DNA from: Actinomycetota bacterium
GTDB taxonomy: Bacteria > Actinomycetota > Actinomycetes > S36-B12
Length of the DNA stretch: 64,000 nucleotides
Direction: 5' to 3'
Assembly: GCA_030684515.1 (NCBI GenBank)
Contig: JAUXVJ010000009.1
Location: 679,517 to 743,516 of the forward strand
The translations under genes and the position numbers were made by a program. Under the pieces are notes generated by a model, which was not told where the DNA came from, ran no database searches, and saw only the letters and a list, made by a program, of their open reading frames with translations. The first letter of the stretch is position 1. Every line of letters begins with the position of its first letter. Positions 1 to 8,811 of the stretch are shown here, piece by piece.

Positions 1-1
1 G

Positions 2-826
2 CAGTACCAGGGCAAGGAGATGAGCTACAACAACTACGTCGACGCTGACGCGGCTCGTCGTGCGGCCTTTGATCATTCATCACCGTGCGTTGCGATCATC
101 AAGCACGCAAATCCTTGCGGCATCGCGATTGGGTCTTCTGTTGCTGATGCCTATGCCCGTGCCTTTGCGACCGATCCAGTCTCTGCATATGGCGGCGTGG
201 TGGCGGCCAATGGTGAGGTGACTCTGGAGATGGCCGAGGCAATGGGGGATGTCTTCACAGAGGTGGTCGTGGCACCTTCATTTACGCCTTCGGCTCTTGA
301 GTTCTTTGCTGCGAAGAAGAACCTTCGGGTGCTTTCAGTGCCGGCCCCGGTTGCGGGCTCTTCTTTGGAACTGCGGCCGATATCTGGTGGGGCGCTTTTC
401 CAGGTGGCTGATGCCATTGATGCACCTGGCGATGATCCAACTACTTGGACTCTGGCTGCAGGCTCGCCGGCGTCTGATGCTGTGCTGGCCGATCTGCTGT
501 TCGCTTGGCGTTCAGTTCGCTCGGTGAAGTCCAATGCAATTCTGCTGGCCTCTGATGGAGCCGCCGTTGGCGTGGGCATGGGTCAGGTGAATCGGGTCGA
601 TTCCTGCGTCCTGGCTATTTCACGCGCGGGGGATCGAGCTGCTGGCTCGGTTGCTGCGTCTGATGCCTTCTTCCCATTCGCTGATGGCCCTGAGCTGTTG
701 ATCGCCGCTGGGGTCTCGGCGATCGTGCAGCCGGGCGGATCAATTCGCGATGAAGAAGTCATTGCAGCCTGCGCTGCGGCTGGCGTGACCCTGTATCTCA
801 CTGGAACTCGGCACTTCTTCCACTGA
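2..826 (+). CDS. purH: PurH, AICAR transformylase/IMP cyclohydrolase, C-terminal part
   Basis: This is the last 274 codons of the bifunctional enzyme for the final two steps of de novo purine synthesis: formylation of AICAR with 10-formyl-THF, then ring closure to IMP. The reading frame is already open at the left edge. The residues QYQGKE precede MSYNNY, as in the GKELSYNN segment of the transformylase domain, so the ATG at 20 is internal and the gene is cut by the window. The KHANPCG motif carries the catalytic Lys-His pair. GQVNRVDS and the C-terminal [10 protein letters not shown]...TGTRHFFH signature are intact. The stop overlaps the next start by one base (TGATG), suggesting translational coupling. 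Only the folate-dependent domain is visible. folD, which supplies 10-formyl-THF, lies 6.5 kb downstream. Confidence 0.97.
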   Translation, partial: QYQGKEMSYNNYVDADAARRAAFDHSSPCVAIIKHANPCGIAIGSSVADAYARAFATDPVSAYGGVVAANGEVTLEMAEAMGDVFTEVVVAPSFTPSALEFFAAKKNLRVLSVPAPVAGSSLELRPISGGALFQVADAIDAPGDDPTTWTLAAGSPASDAVLADLLFAWRSVRSVKSNAILLASDGAAVGVGMGQVNRVDSCVLAISRAGDRAAGSVAASDAFFPFADGPELLIAAGVSAIVQPGGSIRDEEVIAACAAAGVTLYLTGTRHFFH

Positions 827-1791
827 TGCAGCTCATTCATCCGCGCTTTCCCATCTTGATCCCCGCTGTTGTTTCGGTGATCGTGGGGGCGCTGACCTCT
901 TTGCAGGCGCGGATGAATGGCGAACTGTCGCAGGACATGGGCAACAGCCTCGGCGCTGCTGCGTGGAGCTTCACCTCTGGCCTGTTGATCATGTGCTTGG
1001 TATTGCTGTTCTCTTCGCGGGTGCGCGCTGGTGTGCTGCGTGTGCCGTCGTTGATTCGCTCCGGGACCTTGCGTTGGTGGCAGATCCTGGGCGGCATCCT
1101 GGGTGGCTTCTTCGTAGCGGTGCAGGCCGGGGCCGTGCCTCTCATCGGCGTTGCGGTGTTCACCATCGCCGTGGTGGCTGGTCAGAGTTCGACTTCGCTG
1201 GTGGTTGACCGCCTGGGAATGGGCCCAGCAGGGGTGCAGCCGATCACTGTGCGACGAGTCATCTCAGCACTCATTGCTGTCGTGGCAGTGTGGTTGGCGG
1301 TCGGTCAGCGGCTGGGGGATGGCTCGATCCCGATTCTTCCGGTGGTGATGGCCTTCATCGCCGGACTGACCTTCTCTGTTCAAGCGGCATACAACGGTCG
1401 GGTGTCATTTTCGGTTGGCGTGCCCTTGGCTGCGACCTTCTTGAACTTCGTCTTCGGCTGGGTCGTGCTGGGCGCCGCGCTTGGATTCGGATGGCTGGCC
1501 TTGGATTCTGGGATTTCTAGTTTCTTCGGGGCGCCTTGGTGGGCATATCTGGGTGGCTTCATCGGCATTGCCTTCATCACGATCAGTGCTCTGACGGTGC
1601 CACTGGTCGGCGTGCTGCTGTTTGCGCTGCTGAGCATCACGGGGCAGCTGATCGGCTCGATGGCACTGGACATCTTCGCTCCCGTTGCCGGCGCAGAAGT
1701 CACTCTGGGGCTGGTACTTGGCGTGCTGCTGGCTTTTGTCTCTGTCGCAGTTGCCGCATCCAATCGCACTCGTCCCTTGGGGACGCAGTAG
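826..1791 (+). CDS. DMT-superfamily transporter (YdcZ/DUF606 type)
   Basis: This is a 321-residue, almost entirely hydrophobic protein with about ten predicted membrane segments arranged as two similar halves. Each half begins with an Ala/Gly-rich helix containing a QAxxNG element (LQARMNGEL near residue 28, VQAAYNGRV near residue 188). That duplicated motif is typical of the DUF606/YdcZ branch of the drug/metabolite transporters. The substrate cannot be read from sequence. The start overlaps the purH stop by one base (TGATG), so it is probably cotranscribed with purH. No functional link to purine synthesis is evident. Confidence 0.85.
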   Translation: MQLIHPRFPILIPAVVSVIVGALTSLQARMNGELSQDMGNSLGAAAWSFTSGLLIMCLVLLFSSRVRAGVLRVPSLIRSGTLRWWQILGGILGGFFVAVQAGAVPLIGVAVFTIAVVAGQSSTSLVVDRLGMGPAGVQPITVRRVISALIAVVAVWLAVGQRLGDGSIPILPVVMAFIAGLTFSVQAAYNGRVSFSVGVPLAATFLNFVFGWVVLGAALGFGWLALDSGISSFFGAPWWAYLGGFIGIAFITISALTVPLVGVLLFALLSITGQLIGSMALDIFAPVAGAEVTLGLVLGVLLAFVSVAVAASNRTRPLGTQ

Positions 1792-1818
1792 TTCCTTGCC
1801 TTGCAGCAGTCTCTTGCT

Positions 1819-2139
1819 TCACTGAGTATTCAGGCTTGCGGCGTTCAAGGCGTCGACTCGTTCGGCTTGAGCGCTGCGGCTTGCGACTATGAGCGCAACC
1901 ATCACCAGTATCGCCGAGCTGAAGGCGAAGATGCCGGCTGCCCAGTAGCAGGCGAACGCACTCGGGCTTCGGTCGGTGGCCTGCGTCATTGCGCCAAGTG
2001 CGGCCGCAAGGTATGCCATCAATGCGGTTACCCCGGCAAAAACAAACAGGGCGCATTCGTGAGTCCATGAGAGTTCGAACAACATCACGCTCTTGGGCTT
2101 CCGAAGCTTCGCGTGCTGTTCTACTTCAATCGTTGCCAC
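1819..2139 (-). CDS. Small two-helix membrane protein, unknown function
   Basis: This encodes a 106-residue protein with a charged N-terminus (about 30 residues) and two hydrophobic stretches (LFVFAGVTALMAYLAAALGA and the segment around GIFAFSSAILVMVALIVA), then a short polar tail. I chose the GTG at 2139 because AAGGGCGG lies 7 nt before it. A GTG at 2157 is also in frame but lacks a ribosome binding site. It is convergent with the transporter and divergent from the secreted protein at 2434. No family is recognised. An overlapping plus-strand frame is less likely because this frame gives a coherent membrane protein. Confidence 0.55.
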   Translation of the reverse strand: MATIEVEQHAKLRKPKSVMLFELSWTHECALFVFAGVTALMAYLAAALGAMTQATDRSPSAFACYWAAGIFAFSSAILVMVALIVASRSAQAERVDALNAASLNTQ

Positions 2140-2433
2140 AGTGATACCGCCCTTCACTTGAGTGCTCGAGCCTTCTGAATGCGTGCAGTCAATTGGGATG
2201 TCATGGGAATTGCCTGTGATTTCAAGGGGATTGCCCTGCGAATGTGAAGGGCATCAATGGTGCGGCAGGGGCCCAGCTCCTGAATGCGACTGCATTGCGA
2301 CCTGAGTACGAACAGTCAGCTATGGGCTTCTGGAACTAATGCGAGGAACGTAGCGGCTGCTGCAGAAGATCCATTTTTGCACGTGATTTGGGCGTTCGCC
2401 TGAATCGCACGACTCCCGAGAAATGACTCTCTA

Positions 2434-3339
2434 ATGAGCAAGCCTTCAACCGTCAGCAAGCAGACTTCAGTCCTCGCCATGAGTTGTGCTCTATTGGCGA
2501 CAGGCTTCGGCTCACTCGCAGCGATCCCTGCCAGCGCAGCATCGTTCACCACCACGATCACGAACGCTGGTTACGTTCCTATGAGTCAAACGCTGAAGGT
2601 TGGCGATTCGATTCGTTTCACCAATGCGGATGCCATTGCGCATCAAGTCGAGATCAAGCCGACCACCGGATACAAATGCACGGCCACTCCACTGGTGATC
2701 CAGCCAACGAAGACCCATACGTGCACTTTCACGAGCGCCGGCAGCTACACCTACTCCGACAGCTTGGTCGTGGGTTCAGGCCTCGGGATGACTGTCACGC
2801 CAACCAGGGTGACGTACCCGGCTGAAGTGACCTTGAATGGACAGGGAAGTTCCAACTCTGCAGGCGTAGTCGTGGACATCTATGCGCAGGCCTATGGAAG
2901 TAACGCCTTCACAAAGGTCTCGTCAACTGTCACTACGGCAGATGGCGATTTCAGTATCGTCGCATCACCACAGATCCAAACCTCCTACCGAGCCCAGGTG
3001 CAGAGCAATGGGGCCCCGGTGATGAGCGCGGAAGTCTCAGTGCAGGTTCGACCGCAGGTGGTGTTGGGTCTTCAAAGTTCTACTCCGAAATTTGCAAGGT
3101 TCCAGACGCGTGCATCGTCTCTCATCAGTTACGCAGGCAAGATCGCGCTTGTGCAGCGCCAGACCAGGGGTGGCAATTGGGTGACCTTGAAGACCACGAC
3201 TCTCGGGTCCGACTCGTCGGCGACATTCGGCGTGAACTTGCGCAATGGTGTCAATCGCTACCGCACCTACGTGCCGGCCTCGCAGGTTGGTGGGGGCTAC
3301 ATCGCCATCGGCAGCAATGCCGTGACGGTTCGTCGCTAA
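2434..3339 (+). CDS. Secreted cupredoxin-like protein lacking copper ligands
   Basis: This is a 301-residue exported protein. Residues 1-35 form a signal peptide (basic start, hydrophobic core, ending IPASAA). Residues 37-110 resemble a plastocyanin/cupredoxin fold: TITNAGYVPMSQTLKVGDSIRF, a histidine in AIAHQV, and a beta-strand ending in AGSYTYSDS. In copper proteins that last turn carries Cys-x2-4-His and a Met (YxYxCxxH...M). Here it reads SYTYSDS, so the metal site appears lost. Two other cysteines (YKC, HTC) may form a disulfide. The rest looks like one or two bacterial Ig-like beta-sandwich domains (PAEVTLNGQGSSNSAGVVVDIYAQ). It is probably a surface or adhesion component. It precedes the large OmpA-type surface protein in the same orientation. 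Confidence 0.7.
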   Translation: MSKPSTVSKQTSVLAMSCALLATGFGSLAAIPASAASFTTTITNAGYVPMSQTLKVGDSIRFTNADAIAHQVEIKPTTGYKCTATPLVIQPTKTHTCTFTSAGSYTYSDSLVVGSGLGMTVTPTRVTYPAEVTLNGQGSSNSAGVVVDIYAQAYGSNAFTKVSSTVTTADGDFSIVASPQIQTSYRAQVQSNGAPVMSAEVSVQVRPQVVLGLQSSTPKFARFQTRASSLISYAGKIALVQRQTRGGNWVTLKTTTLGSDSSATFGVNLRNGVNRYRTYVPASQVGGGYIAIGSNAVTVRR

Positions 3340-3545
3340 TTCGGACTGACAGAAGTACCTGCACATGCGCAGGGCCGAGGAAGATGGCCTGCGCATCTAC
3401 TCTTGCCATTTGACCTGTTCCGGGCTTCATGCCGTTTCTGGGCCAAGCGATGACGTCACCCTCATCAGCCTGGATCTGCGATCGGTCGTGAGGCGCGCGG
3501 GCAGCAGAGCATGTGGTGACGACAACGGCACTTGGGTGGCATATA

Positions 3546-3559
3546 TTCACCGGGGTGAA
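3546..3559. promoter_or_regulatory. Inverted repeat at a possible promoter of the repeat surface protein
   Basis: TTCACC-GG-GGTGAA is a perfect 6-bp inverted repeat with a 2-nt centre. It overlaps a TATATT element (3542-3547) that could serve as the -10 box. It lies about 30 nt before the proposed GTG start at 3590 and could be an operator. No regulator is assigned. Confidence 0.35.
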
Positions 3560-3589
3560 CATGCGTTCCTGTGGAAGCGAGACCAACAC

Positions 3590-6500
3590 GTGAAGAAGAC
3601 CTCGATCGGGCCGCGCTTTGGAGCTGGACTGCTCGGCGCAGTCATACTTGCAGCGCTGATGCCTGTGGTGGCGCCTCCGGCAGCCCAGGCTGCCACTGGC
3701 AAGGTCACGATCTGCCACCGGACGCACAGCACAACCAATCCCTATCGCTTAATTACTGTCTCGCAAAGCGCTGCCATCAGGAATAGCGGCCATCAAAGTC
3801 ACGTGGTGGCCTCGTCCGATTCCGGATTCCATTCGGCGGTCTTTGATCCCTCCTACTCGTACCCGTCAAATGCCAAGAAATGGGGTGACATCATCCCGGG
3901 CGGGGACACGGCTGGCGACGCCTTCAATGGCGCCAACAACATGGCTCTGAATTGGACTACGGCTGGTAAGGCCTTCTTCCCCGGCGGAGCAAATGCCAGC
4001 TACTGCGGCCGGATGACCGCCCAGCAGTTTTACGACTCTGAGATCGCAGCAGGCGAATCCGTCGCGGATATCGTGGCGGACCTCAATGCTCAGGGGGCCA
4101 ATGAGGACGTGGCAACTCTTGCGGCGCTCGGCGGCTCGTTCACCACTTCCAATGTCGCGACTTCAGGCTCGGCAGTGACCGCGACAACGAACGCGGCTTC
4201 GTCGGTCACTTCCACAGGTGCAACGTTGAATGGTTCCCTTACGGTTGGGACAACCTCGACCAAGTGGCAGTTCGAGTACGGGACTTCCAGCACGCTGGCA
4301 TCAGGAACGACACTGACAAGCCTTTCGGCCACGGGAGTCACGGGCTCCAGCAACAGTGTCTTGACAGCGCTGACTGGTTTGTCCAACTCAACCACGTACT
4401 ACTTCCGCGTGCTCGGGGTCACCAACGCAGGGACGGACACTGAGGGGATCCTCTATGGATCGATCCTGAGTTTCACCACAGCATCGTCTGGGGCTTCGGC
4501 TCAGACGATTTCCTTCACTGGTCCTGGGGCGAAGATTTTCGGTGATGCGGCGGTGACCGTGTCGGCAACTGCGACCTCGGGCCTTGCGGTGTCGTTTACG
4601 TCGTTGACCACGGGCGTGTGCACAGTGTCGGGTTCCACGGTGACGATTGTTGCTGCGGGCTCTTGCACGATTCGTGCTTCGCAGGCTGGTGGCACCACTG
4701 GTGGCACGACCTACTCGGCGGCGACCAATGTGGATCAGAGCTTCACCGTCAATCCGAAGGCGGTAACGGTGACCGCAAACAACAAGAGCAAGACATCTGG
4801 CGCCGCCAATCCGACTTTTGATGCCACCGTGAGCGGACTTGTTGGCTCGGACGCTCTTGGAGCCTTCACCTACACCTTCGCCGGCACAGGCGGGACGTCA
4901 TATTCCTCTTCAGCGACGGTGCCTTCCGCCGTGGGCACGTACAGCAACACTCCTTCGGGTGGTTCGTTCACCACAGGTGTCGCTGGCAACTACTCCGTGA
5001 CCTACACCGCAGGCACCTACACGGTCACGACAGCTTCAGGTCCATCGGCTCAGTCGATTTCCTTCACTGGTCCTGGGACGAAGATCTTCGGTGATGCGCC
5101 GATTTCGGTAACGGCAACTGCCACGTCGGGCCTTGCGGTGTCGTTTGCGTCGCTGACCACGGGTGTCTGCACGGTGTCGGGTTCGACGGTGACGATTGTT
5201 GCTGCGGGCTCTTGTTCGATTCGTGCGTCCCAGGCTGGTGGGACGACTGGTGGTACGACCTACTCGGCGGCGGCAGATGTGGATCAGAGCTTCACCGTCA
5301 ATCCGAAGGCGGTGACGGTGACCGCGAACAACAAAAGCAAGACATCGGGCGCAGCTGATCCGACTTTTGATGCCACCGTGAGCGGACTTGTTGGCTCGGA
5401 TGCGCTCGGCTCCTTCACCTATACCTTCGCTGGCACGGGCGGGACGTCATATTCCTCTTCTGCGACGGTGCCGTCGGCTGGTGGTGACTACAGCAACACA
5501 CCTTCGGGTGGTTCGTTCACCAGCGGTGTCGCAGGCAACTACTCCGTGACCTACACCGCAGGCACCTACACGATCAGCGCTCCTGGTGCGTCGGCTCAGA
5601 CGATTTCCTTCACTGGCCCTGGGACGAAGATCTTCGGTGATGCAGCGGTGACAGTGTCGGCGACTGCCTCGTCGGGCCTGGCGGTGTCGTTCACATCGGT
5701 GACGACAGGTGTCTGCACAGTGTCGGGTTCCACGGTGACGATTGTTGCTGCGGGCTCTTGCACGATTCGTGCCTCGCAAGCTGGTGGCACCACTGGTGGT
5801 ACGACCTACTCGGCGGCGGCAGATGTGGATCAGAGCTTCACCGTCAATCCGAAGGCGGTGACGGTGACGGCGAACAACAAGAGCAAGGTCTCCGGCGCTG
5901 CTACTCCTACCTTTGATGCCACGATTTCGGGTCTTGTTGGCTCGGATGCGCTCGGGTCCTTCACCTATACCTTCGCTGGCACAGGCGGGACGTCATATTC
6001 ATCGTCGGTGACCGTGCCAACTGCTGCTGGTGACTACAGCAACACTCCCTCGGGTGGTTCGTTCACCACGGGGGTCGCTGGCAACTACTCCGTGACCTAC
6101 ACCGCGGGCACCTACGCCATCACGGCCGCTTCTAGTGGTGGTGGCTCTGGTGGTTCTGGTGGGTCCGGTGGCTCTGGTGGGTCAAGCGGAGGCGGAAGCG
6201 GTAGCCAGAGTGTCGCTCCAGCACCGTCGAATCCGGCCATCACGCCAAGTGCCACTCCGGCAGCCCCGGGGAGGATCCAGCCGCTCACGAGCACTGTAGT
6301 CGCGCAGTCGACACTGCTTTCTCAGTCGCCGCCGCCGGGATCCGCCGCTGGCAAGGTGGCACCCAAGGTGGCTGACCCACTTCCCAAGACCGCACTGAAC
6401 CTGCAGGGCGATGGCGCTAGGCCAATCGTTGTTCAGAGCGTCCAGCCCCAAGGACCCGTCAAGGCCCAAGTCAGTGCCGCTGGCAAGGCCGATCTGCTGA

Positions 6501-7228
6501 TTCCGATTGGCTTCAAGGGCACGATCCCGATGATCGTCACGACGGAGGGCCCAAACGGAACGTCAGTCAAGCAGACGATCGAAGTCGCTGTTGAAGGCCC
6601 GAAGCCAGCTGTGACGCCGGTGCGGGCAGCGATTGATCGACCGCGTCTGCGGCCGGACAAGCCCGGCAAGGCCACCGTCATTGCGTTGGATGAGCGCGTG
6701 GCAATCTCCTGGAAGGCAGATGCAGGTCAAAAGGCGTACGGGATCTATCGAGGCGATGAACTGGTATGCCTCACGGTCTACAGCAGTTGCATCGTGCCTG
6801 CCGTCAATGGCGAGCTGTCCAACTACACAGTGGTCGGGATTGACGCAGCGGGTGCAGAACAAAGGCTTGCCCGCGGTTCAGGCGCCGCAGATCCAGACGG
6901 CACCTTGATCCTGACGGTCTATTTCGACAGCACGGAGGATGCGTTGAAGTCGAAGGCACAATCTGACTTGTCCAAACTCAAGAATGACATGTTGGCCCTA
7001 GGGCTGCGCGACACCTTCATTGCCGGACACACCGACACGCTAGGACCGGTCGCTTACAACGCCAAATTGAGCAAGGCGCGGGCAGAGAAGGTGCGCAAGA
7101 ACATCAACGGAGAGGTGTTTGATGCGCAAATTGACGAGCGAGCCCGCGGCGAAAAGGGACTGGCCGTCAGCGAAGCCAACAAGCCGGGCAATCCACTCAA
7201 TCGCCGAGTAGAGGTTCGCGTTCGGTAG
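3590..7228 (+). CDS. Large secreted repeat protein with C-terminal OmpA-like domain
   Basis: I start this 1212-residue protein at GTG 3590, preceded by GGAAG. The frame is open further upstream, but only this start places a signal peptide at the N-terminus (KKTSIG, hydrophobic core, PAAQA). In order it contains: a region opening KVTICHRT with scattered Cys/His (about 36-160); a fibronectin-III-like domain (about 188-297, YYFRVLGVTNAGT); three nearly identical repeats of about 182 residues (about 303-845) of MBG/YDG type with SFTVNPKAVTVTANNKSK; a Gly/Ser linker; a Pro-rich segment and Ig/Fn3-like sequence; and a C-terminal OmpA-family peptidoglycan-binding domain (about 1106-1212, VYFDSTEDALKSKAQSDLSK...AGHTDTLGP...LSKARAEKV...NRRVEVRV). 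It probably projects the repeats from the wall while the OmpA domain holds peptidoglycan. An OmpA domain in a presumed monoderm is noteworthy. Confidence 0.85.
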   Translation: MKKTSIGPRFGAGLLGAVILAALMPVVAPPAAQAATGKVTICHRTHSTTNPYRLITVSQSAAIRNSGHQSHVVASSDSGFHSAVFDPSYSYPSNAKKWGDIIPGGDTAGDAFNGANNMALNWTTAGKAFFPGGANASYCGRMTAQQFYDSEIAAGESVADIVADLNAQGANEDVATLAALGGSFTTSNVATSGSAVTATTNAASSVTSTGATLNGSLTVGTTSTKWQFEYGTSSTLASGTTLTSLSATGVTGSSNSVLTALTGLSNSTTYYFRVLGVTNAGTDTEGILYGSILSFTTASSGASAQTISFTGPGAKIFGDAAVTVSATATSGLAVSFTSLTTGVCTVSGSTVTIVAAGSCTIRASQAGGTTGGTTYSAATNVDQSFTVNPKAVTVTANNKSKTSGAANPTFDATVSGLVGSDALGAFTYTFAGTGGTSYSSSATVPSAVGTYSNTPSGGSFTTGVAGNYSVTYTAGTYTVTTASGPSAQSISFTGPGTKIFGDAPISVTATATSGLAVSFASLTTGVCTVSGSTVTIVAAGSCSIRASQAGGTTGGTTYSAAADVDQSFTVNPKAVTVTANNKSKTSGAADPTFDATVSGLVGSDALGSFTYTFAGTGGTSYSSSATVPSAGGDYSNTPSGGSFTSGVAGNYSVTYTAGTYTISAPGASAQTISFTGPGTKIFGDAAVTVSATASSGLAVSFTSVTTGVCTVSGSTVTIVAAGSCTIRASQAGGTTGGTTYSAAADVDQSFTVNPKAVTVTANNKSKVSGAATPTFDATISGLVGSDALGSFTYTFAGTGGTSYSSSVTVPTAAGDYSNTPSGGSFTTGVAGNYSVTYTAGTYAITAASSGGGSGGSGGSGGSGGSSGGGSGSQSVAPAPSNPAITPSATPAAPGRIQPLTSTVVAQSTLLSQSPPPGSAAGKVAPKVADPLPKTALNLQGDGARPIVVQSVQPQGPVKAQVSAAGKADLLIPIGFKGTIPMIVTTEGPNGTSVKQTIEVAVEGPKPAVTPVRAAIDRPRLRPDKPGKATVIALDERVAISWKADAGQKAYGIYRGDELVCLTVYSSCIVPAVNGELSNYTVVGIDAAGAEQRLARGSGAADPDGTLILTVYFDSTEDALKSKAQSDLSKLKNDMLALGLRDTFIAGHTDTLGPVAYNAKLSKARAEKVRKNINGEVFDAQIDERARGEKGLAVSEANKPGNPLNRRVEVRVR
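4501..6130 (+). repeat. Three tandem in-frame repeats of 546-549 bp
   Basis: Copies begin at about 4501, 5050 and 5596, each opening with the codons for SAQ(T/S)ISFTGPG. The period is 549 then 546 bp, a multiple of three, and the copies are very similar at the DNA level. They encode the MBG-like modules of the surface protein. Such near-identity suggests recent duplication or ongoing homogenisation, and copy number could vary between strains. Confidence 0.9.
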
Positions 7229-7306
7229 AGGGCAAGAGGCTTGCTCGGTTCCGCTCTGGCCGAAGGGCTGCAGGGTGTCGCTCGGGCCTGCTGTCAGAAT
7301 GCACCC

Positions 7307-8170
7307 GTGACTGCGCAGATACTCGATGGCAAGGCAACCTCGGCACGGATCAAGAGTGAACTGAAGGTGCGGGTGGACGCCTTGCGCGCCCGTGGCATCA
7401 CGCCGGGCTTGGGCACTGTCCTCGTCGGTGACGACCCGGGCAGCCACGCCTATGTCAAGGGCAAGCACCGCGATTGCGAGGAGGTTGGCATCGCGTCAGT
7501 GCGCGTGGATCTTCCCTCGTCGACTACCCAGGCAGAGCTCGAGGCGGAGATTCTTCGACTGAATCTGGACCCTGCTGTGACTGGGTACATCGTGCAGCTT
7601 CCGCTGCCCAAGCACCTTGATGCCAACCGCGTCCTTGAGCTGATGGACCCACTGAAGGACGCCGACGGCCTGCACCCCATGAGCCTTGGCCGACTCGTGC
7701 TGGGCGTTGCGGCTCCGCTGCCGTGCACTCCGCGCGGGATTGTTGAGCTGCTGCGAACCTATTCAGTGCCCATTGAGGGCGCTCATGTTGTCGTCGTGGG
7801 TCGTGGCATCACCGTTGGCCGGCCATTGGGCCTGCTGCTGACCCGCCGTTCCGAGAACTCCACCGTGACTTTGTGTCACACGGGCACTCGAGATGTGGCC
7901 TCGTATCTGCGTCAGGCCGACATCATCGTGGCGGCCGCTGGCGTGCCGCACATGGTCACACCTGATCTCGTTCGTCCAGGTGCTGCGGTCCTGGATGTCG
8001 GTATCACGCGCACAGATGCCGGGCTGGTTGGCGATATCCATCCAGATGTCATGGACGTTGCTGCCTACTTCTCGCCTAATCCAGGCGGGGTTGGGCCGAT
8101 GACTCGGGCGATGCTGCTGGCCAATGTGGTCGATACCGCCGAGCGCTTGGCTGGAGATCTCCGGGTTTAG
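7307..8170 (+). CDS. folD: FolD, methylene-THF dehydrogenase/methenyl-THF cyclohydrolase
   Basis: This 287-residue cytoplasmic enzyme interconverts 5,10-methylene-THF and 10-formyl-THF with NADP(H), supplying formyl groups to PurH. The GTG at 7307 is chosen because it gives the family N-terminus [16 protein letters not shown]. The N-terminal substrate domain has [14 protein letters not shown] (with the catalytic Lys) and [23 protein letters not shown] follows. The nucleotide-binding motif reads [13 protein letters not shown], with Gly where many FolDs have Ser, and the protein ends [13 protein letters not shown]. Length and motifs are complete. In other actinobacteria folD is followed by DUF3017 and mdh. 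Here those genes start only at 55165, after the polysaccharide region. Confidence 0.97.
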   Translation: MTAQILDGKATSARIKSELKVRVDALRARGITPGLGTVLVGDDPGSHAYVKGKHRDCEEVGIASVRVDLPSSTTQAELEAEILRLNLDPAVTGYIVQLPLPKHLDANRVLELMDPLKDADGLHPMSLGRLVLGVAAPLPCTPRGIVELLRTYSVPIEGAHVVVVGRGITVGRPLGLLLTRRSENSTVTLCHTGTRDVASYLRQADIIVAAAGVPHMVTPDLVRPGAAVLDVGITRTDAGLVGDIHPDVMDVAAYFSPNPGGVGPMTRAMLLANVVDTAERLAGDLRV

Positions 8171-8201
8171 AACTTCCTTGCGCGAGTGACGAGTGCTGAG
8201 T

Positions 8202-8210
8202 TGGTATGAT
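8202..8210 (+). promoter_or_regulatory. Extended -10 promoter of the HTH/nucleotidyltransferase pair
   Basis: TGGTATGAT fits an extended -10 element (TGn plus TATGAT). It lies 25 nt before the ATG at 8236, and the palindrome at 8208-8225 overlaps its 3' end. No convincing -35 box is visible, which fits extended -10 promoters. Confidence 0.5.
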
Positions 8211-8225
8211 ACGAAAAATCGTATC
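8208..8225. promoter_or_regulatory. Perfect palindromic operator before the HTH antitoxin gene
   Basis: GATACGA-AAAA-TCGTATC is a perfect 7-bp inverted repeat with an AAAA spacer. It sits between the -10 box and the GGAGGG ribosome binding site (8227-8232) of the next gene. Position and symmetry fit autorepression by the HTH protein encoded immediately downstream. It could also form a hairpin in the short leader. Confidence 0.65.
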
Positions 8226-8235
8226 GGAGGGCACC

Positions 8236-8811
8236 ATGTCCGCTTCCTCATTCCTCAGAAGTGCCCGTGGTGGAGCAGGCGTCTCCCAACGGCAATTGGC
8301 GTTGGACTCGCGCGTCACTCAGCCGGCGATTGCTGTGATCGAATCGGGCAGCCACGACACATCCGTTAGCCGCCTCGAACAACTGCTGGCATCCCTGGGA
8401 CAGCGGGTTGTCCTCCTGCCTACGCTTGCGCGCCCGGTATCTGAGGCTGCTGACGCGCTGCGTGCTGCTCTCTTATCGCATAACTATGAATGGGCATGGC
8501 GCGAAGTAATCCAAACGTCGGATGATCTTGCAGGCGTGGATCCGGCAGTTCGTGTTGCCTTGGCAGTCACTCGACCTCTGCCGGTCGGAGACCGGCGCTA
8601 CGACGCGCTCCTAGCTGCGCTGGTCGACTACTGGATGAGCCTTGATCGACTCCCTAGGCCAATGTGGCTTGATGATCCGCACTATTCACTGAACGAACCG
8701 TGGGATATTGAGGAGTTGGAATCGCTGCGTGCGCGGGCAAGACTTGCGACGCCCAGATCAATTCGTCGCCACGGGGTATTTCTGGATCCCACACAGTTGC
8801 TGAGTGCCTGA
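8236..8811 (+). CDS. XRE-family HTH protein, probable antitoxin
   Basis: This encodes 191 residues from the ATG at 8236, chosen because GGAGGG lies just upstream. An ATG at 8206 would place the operator inside the gene. The N-terminus holds a Cro/C1-type helix-turn-helix: SFLRSARGGAGVSQRQLALDS, then VTQPAIAVIESGSHDTSVSRLEQLLASLG. The C-terminal 120 residues are helical with Trp/Asp-rich patches (DYWMSLDRLPRPMWLDDP) and are not recognised as a family. The stop overlaps the next start by one base (TGATG). HTH plus nucleotidyltransferase pairs with a palindromic promoter are a known toxin-antitoxin layout, so autoregulation and neutralisation of the partner are likely. The module lies directly after folD. 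Confidence 0.8.
   Translation: MSASSFLRSARGGAGVSQRQLALDSRVTQPAIAVIESGSHDTSVSRLEQLLASLGQRVVLLPTLARPVSEAADALRAALLSHNYEWAWREVIQTSDDLAGVDPAVRVALAVTRPLPVGDRRYDALLAALVDYWMSLDRLPRPMWLDDPHYSLNEPWDIEELESLRARARLATPRSIRRHGVFLDPTQLLSA

Noticed and set aside
1801..2070. Plus-strand 89-codon frame with CxxC...CxxC (CAKCGRKVCHQCG)
   Set aside because: It is antisense to the two-helix membrane protein. Away from the cysteines it is low in hydrophobic pattern and has no ribosome binding site, so the zinc-ribbon-like look is probably chance.
4501..6130. Tandem repeats considered as a CRISPR array or phage repeat
   Set aside because: The period is about 546 bp, without 23-40 bp repeats and spacers, and the reading frame is kept throughout.
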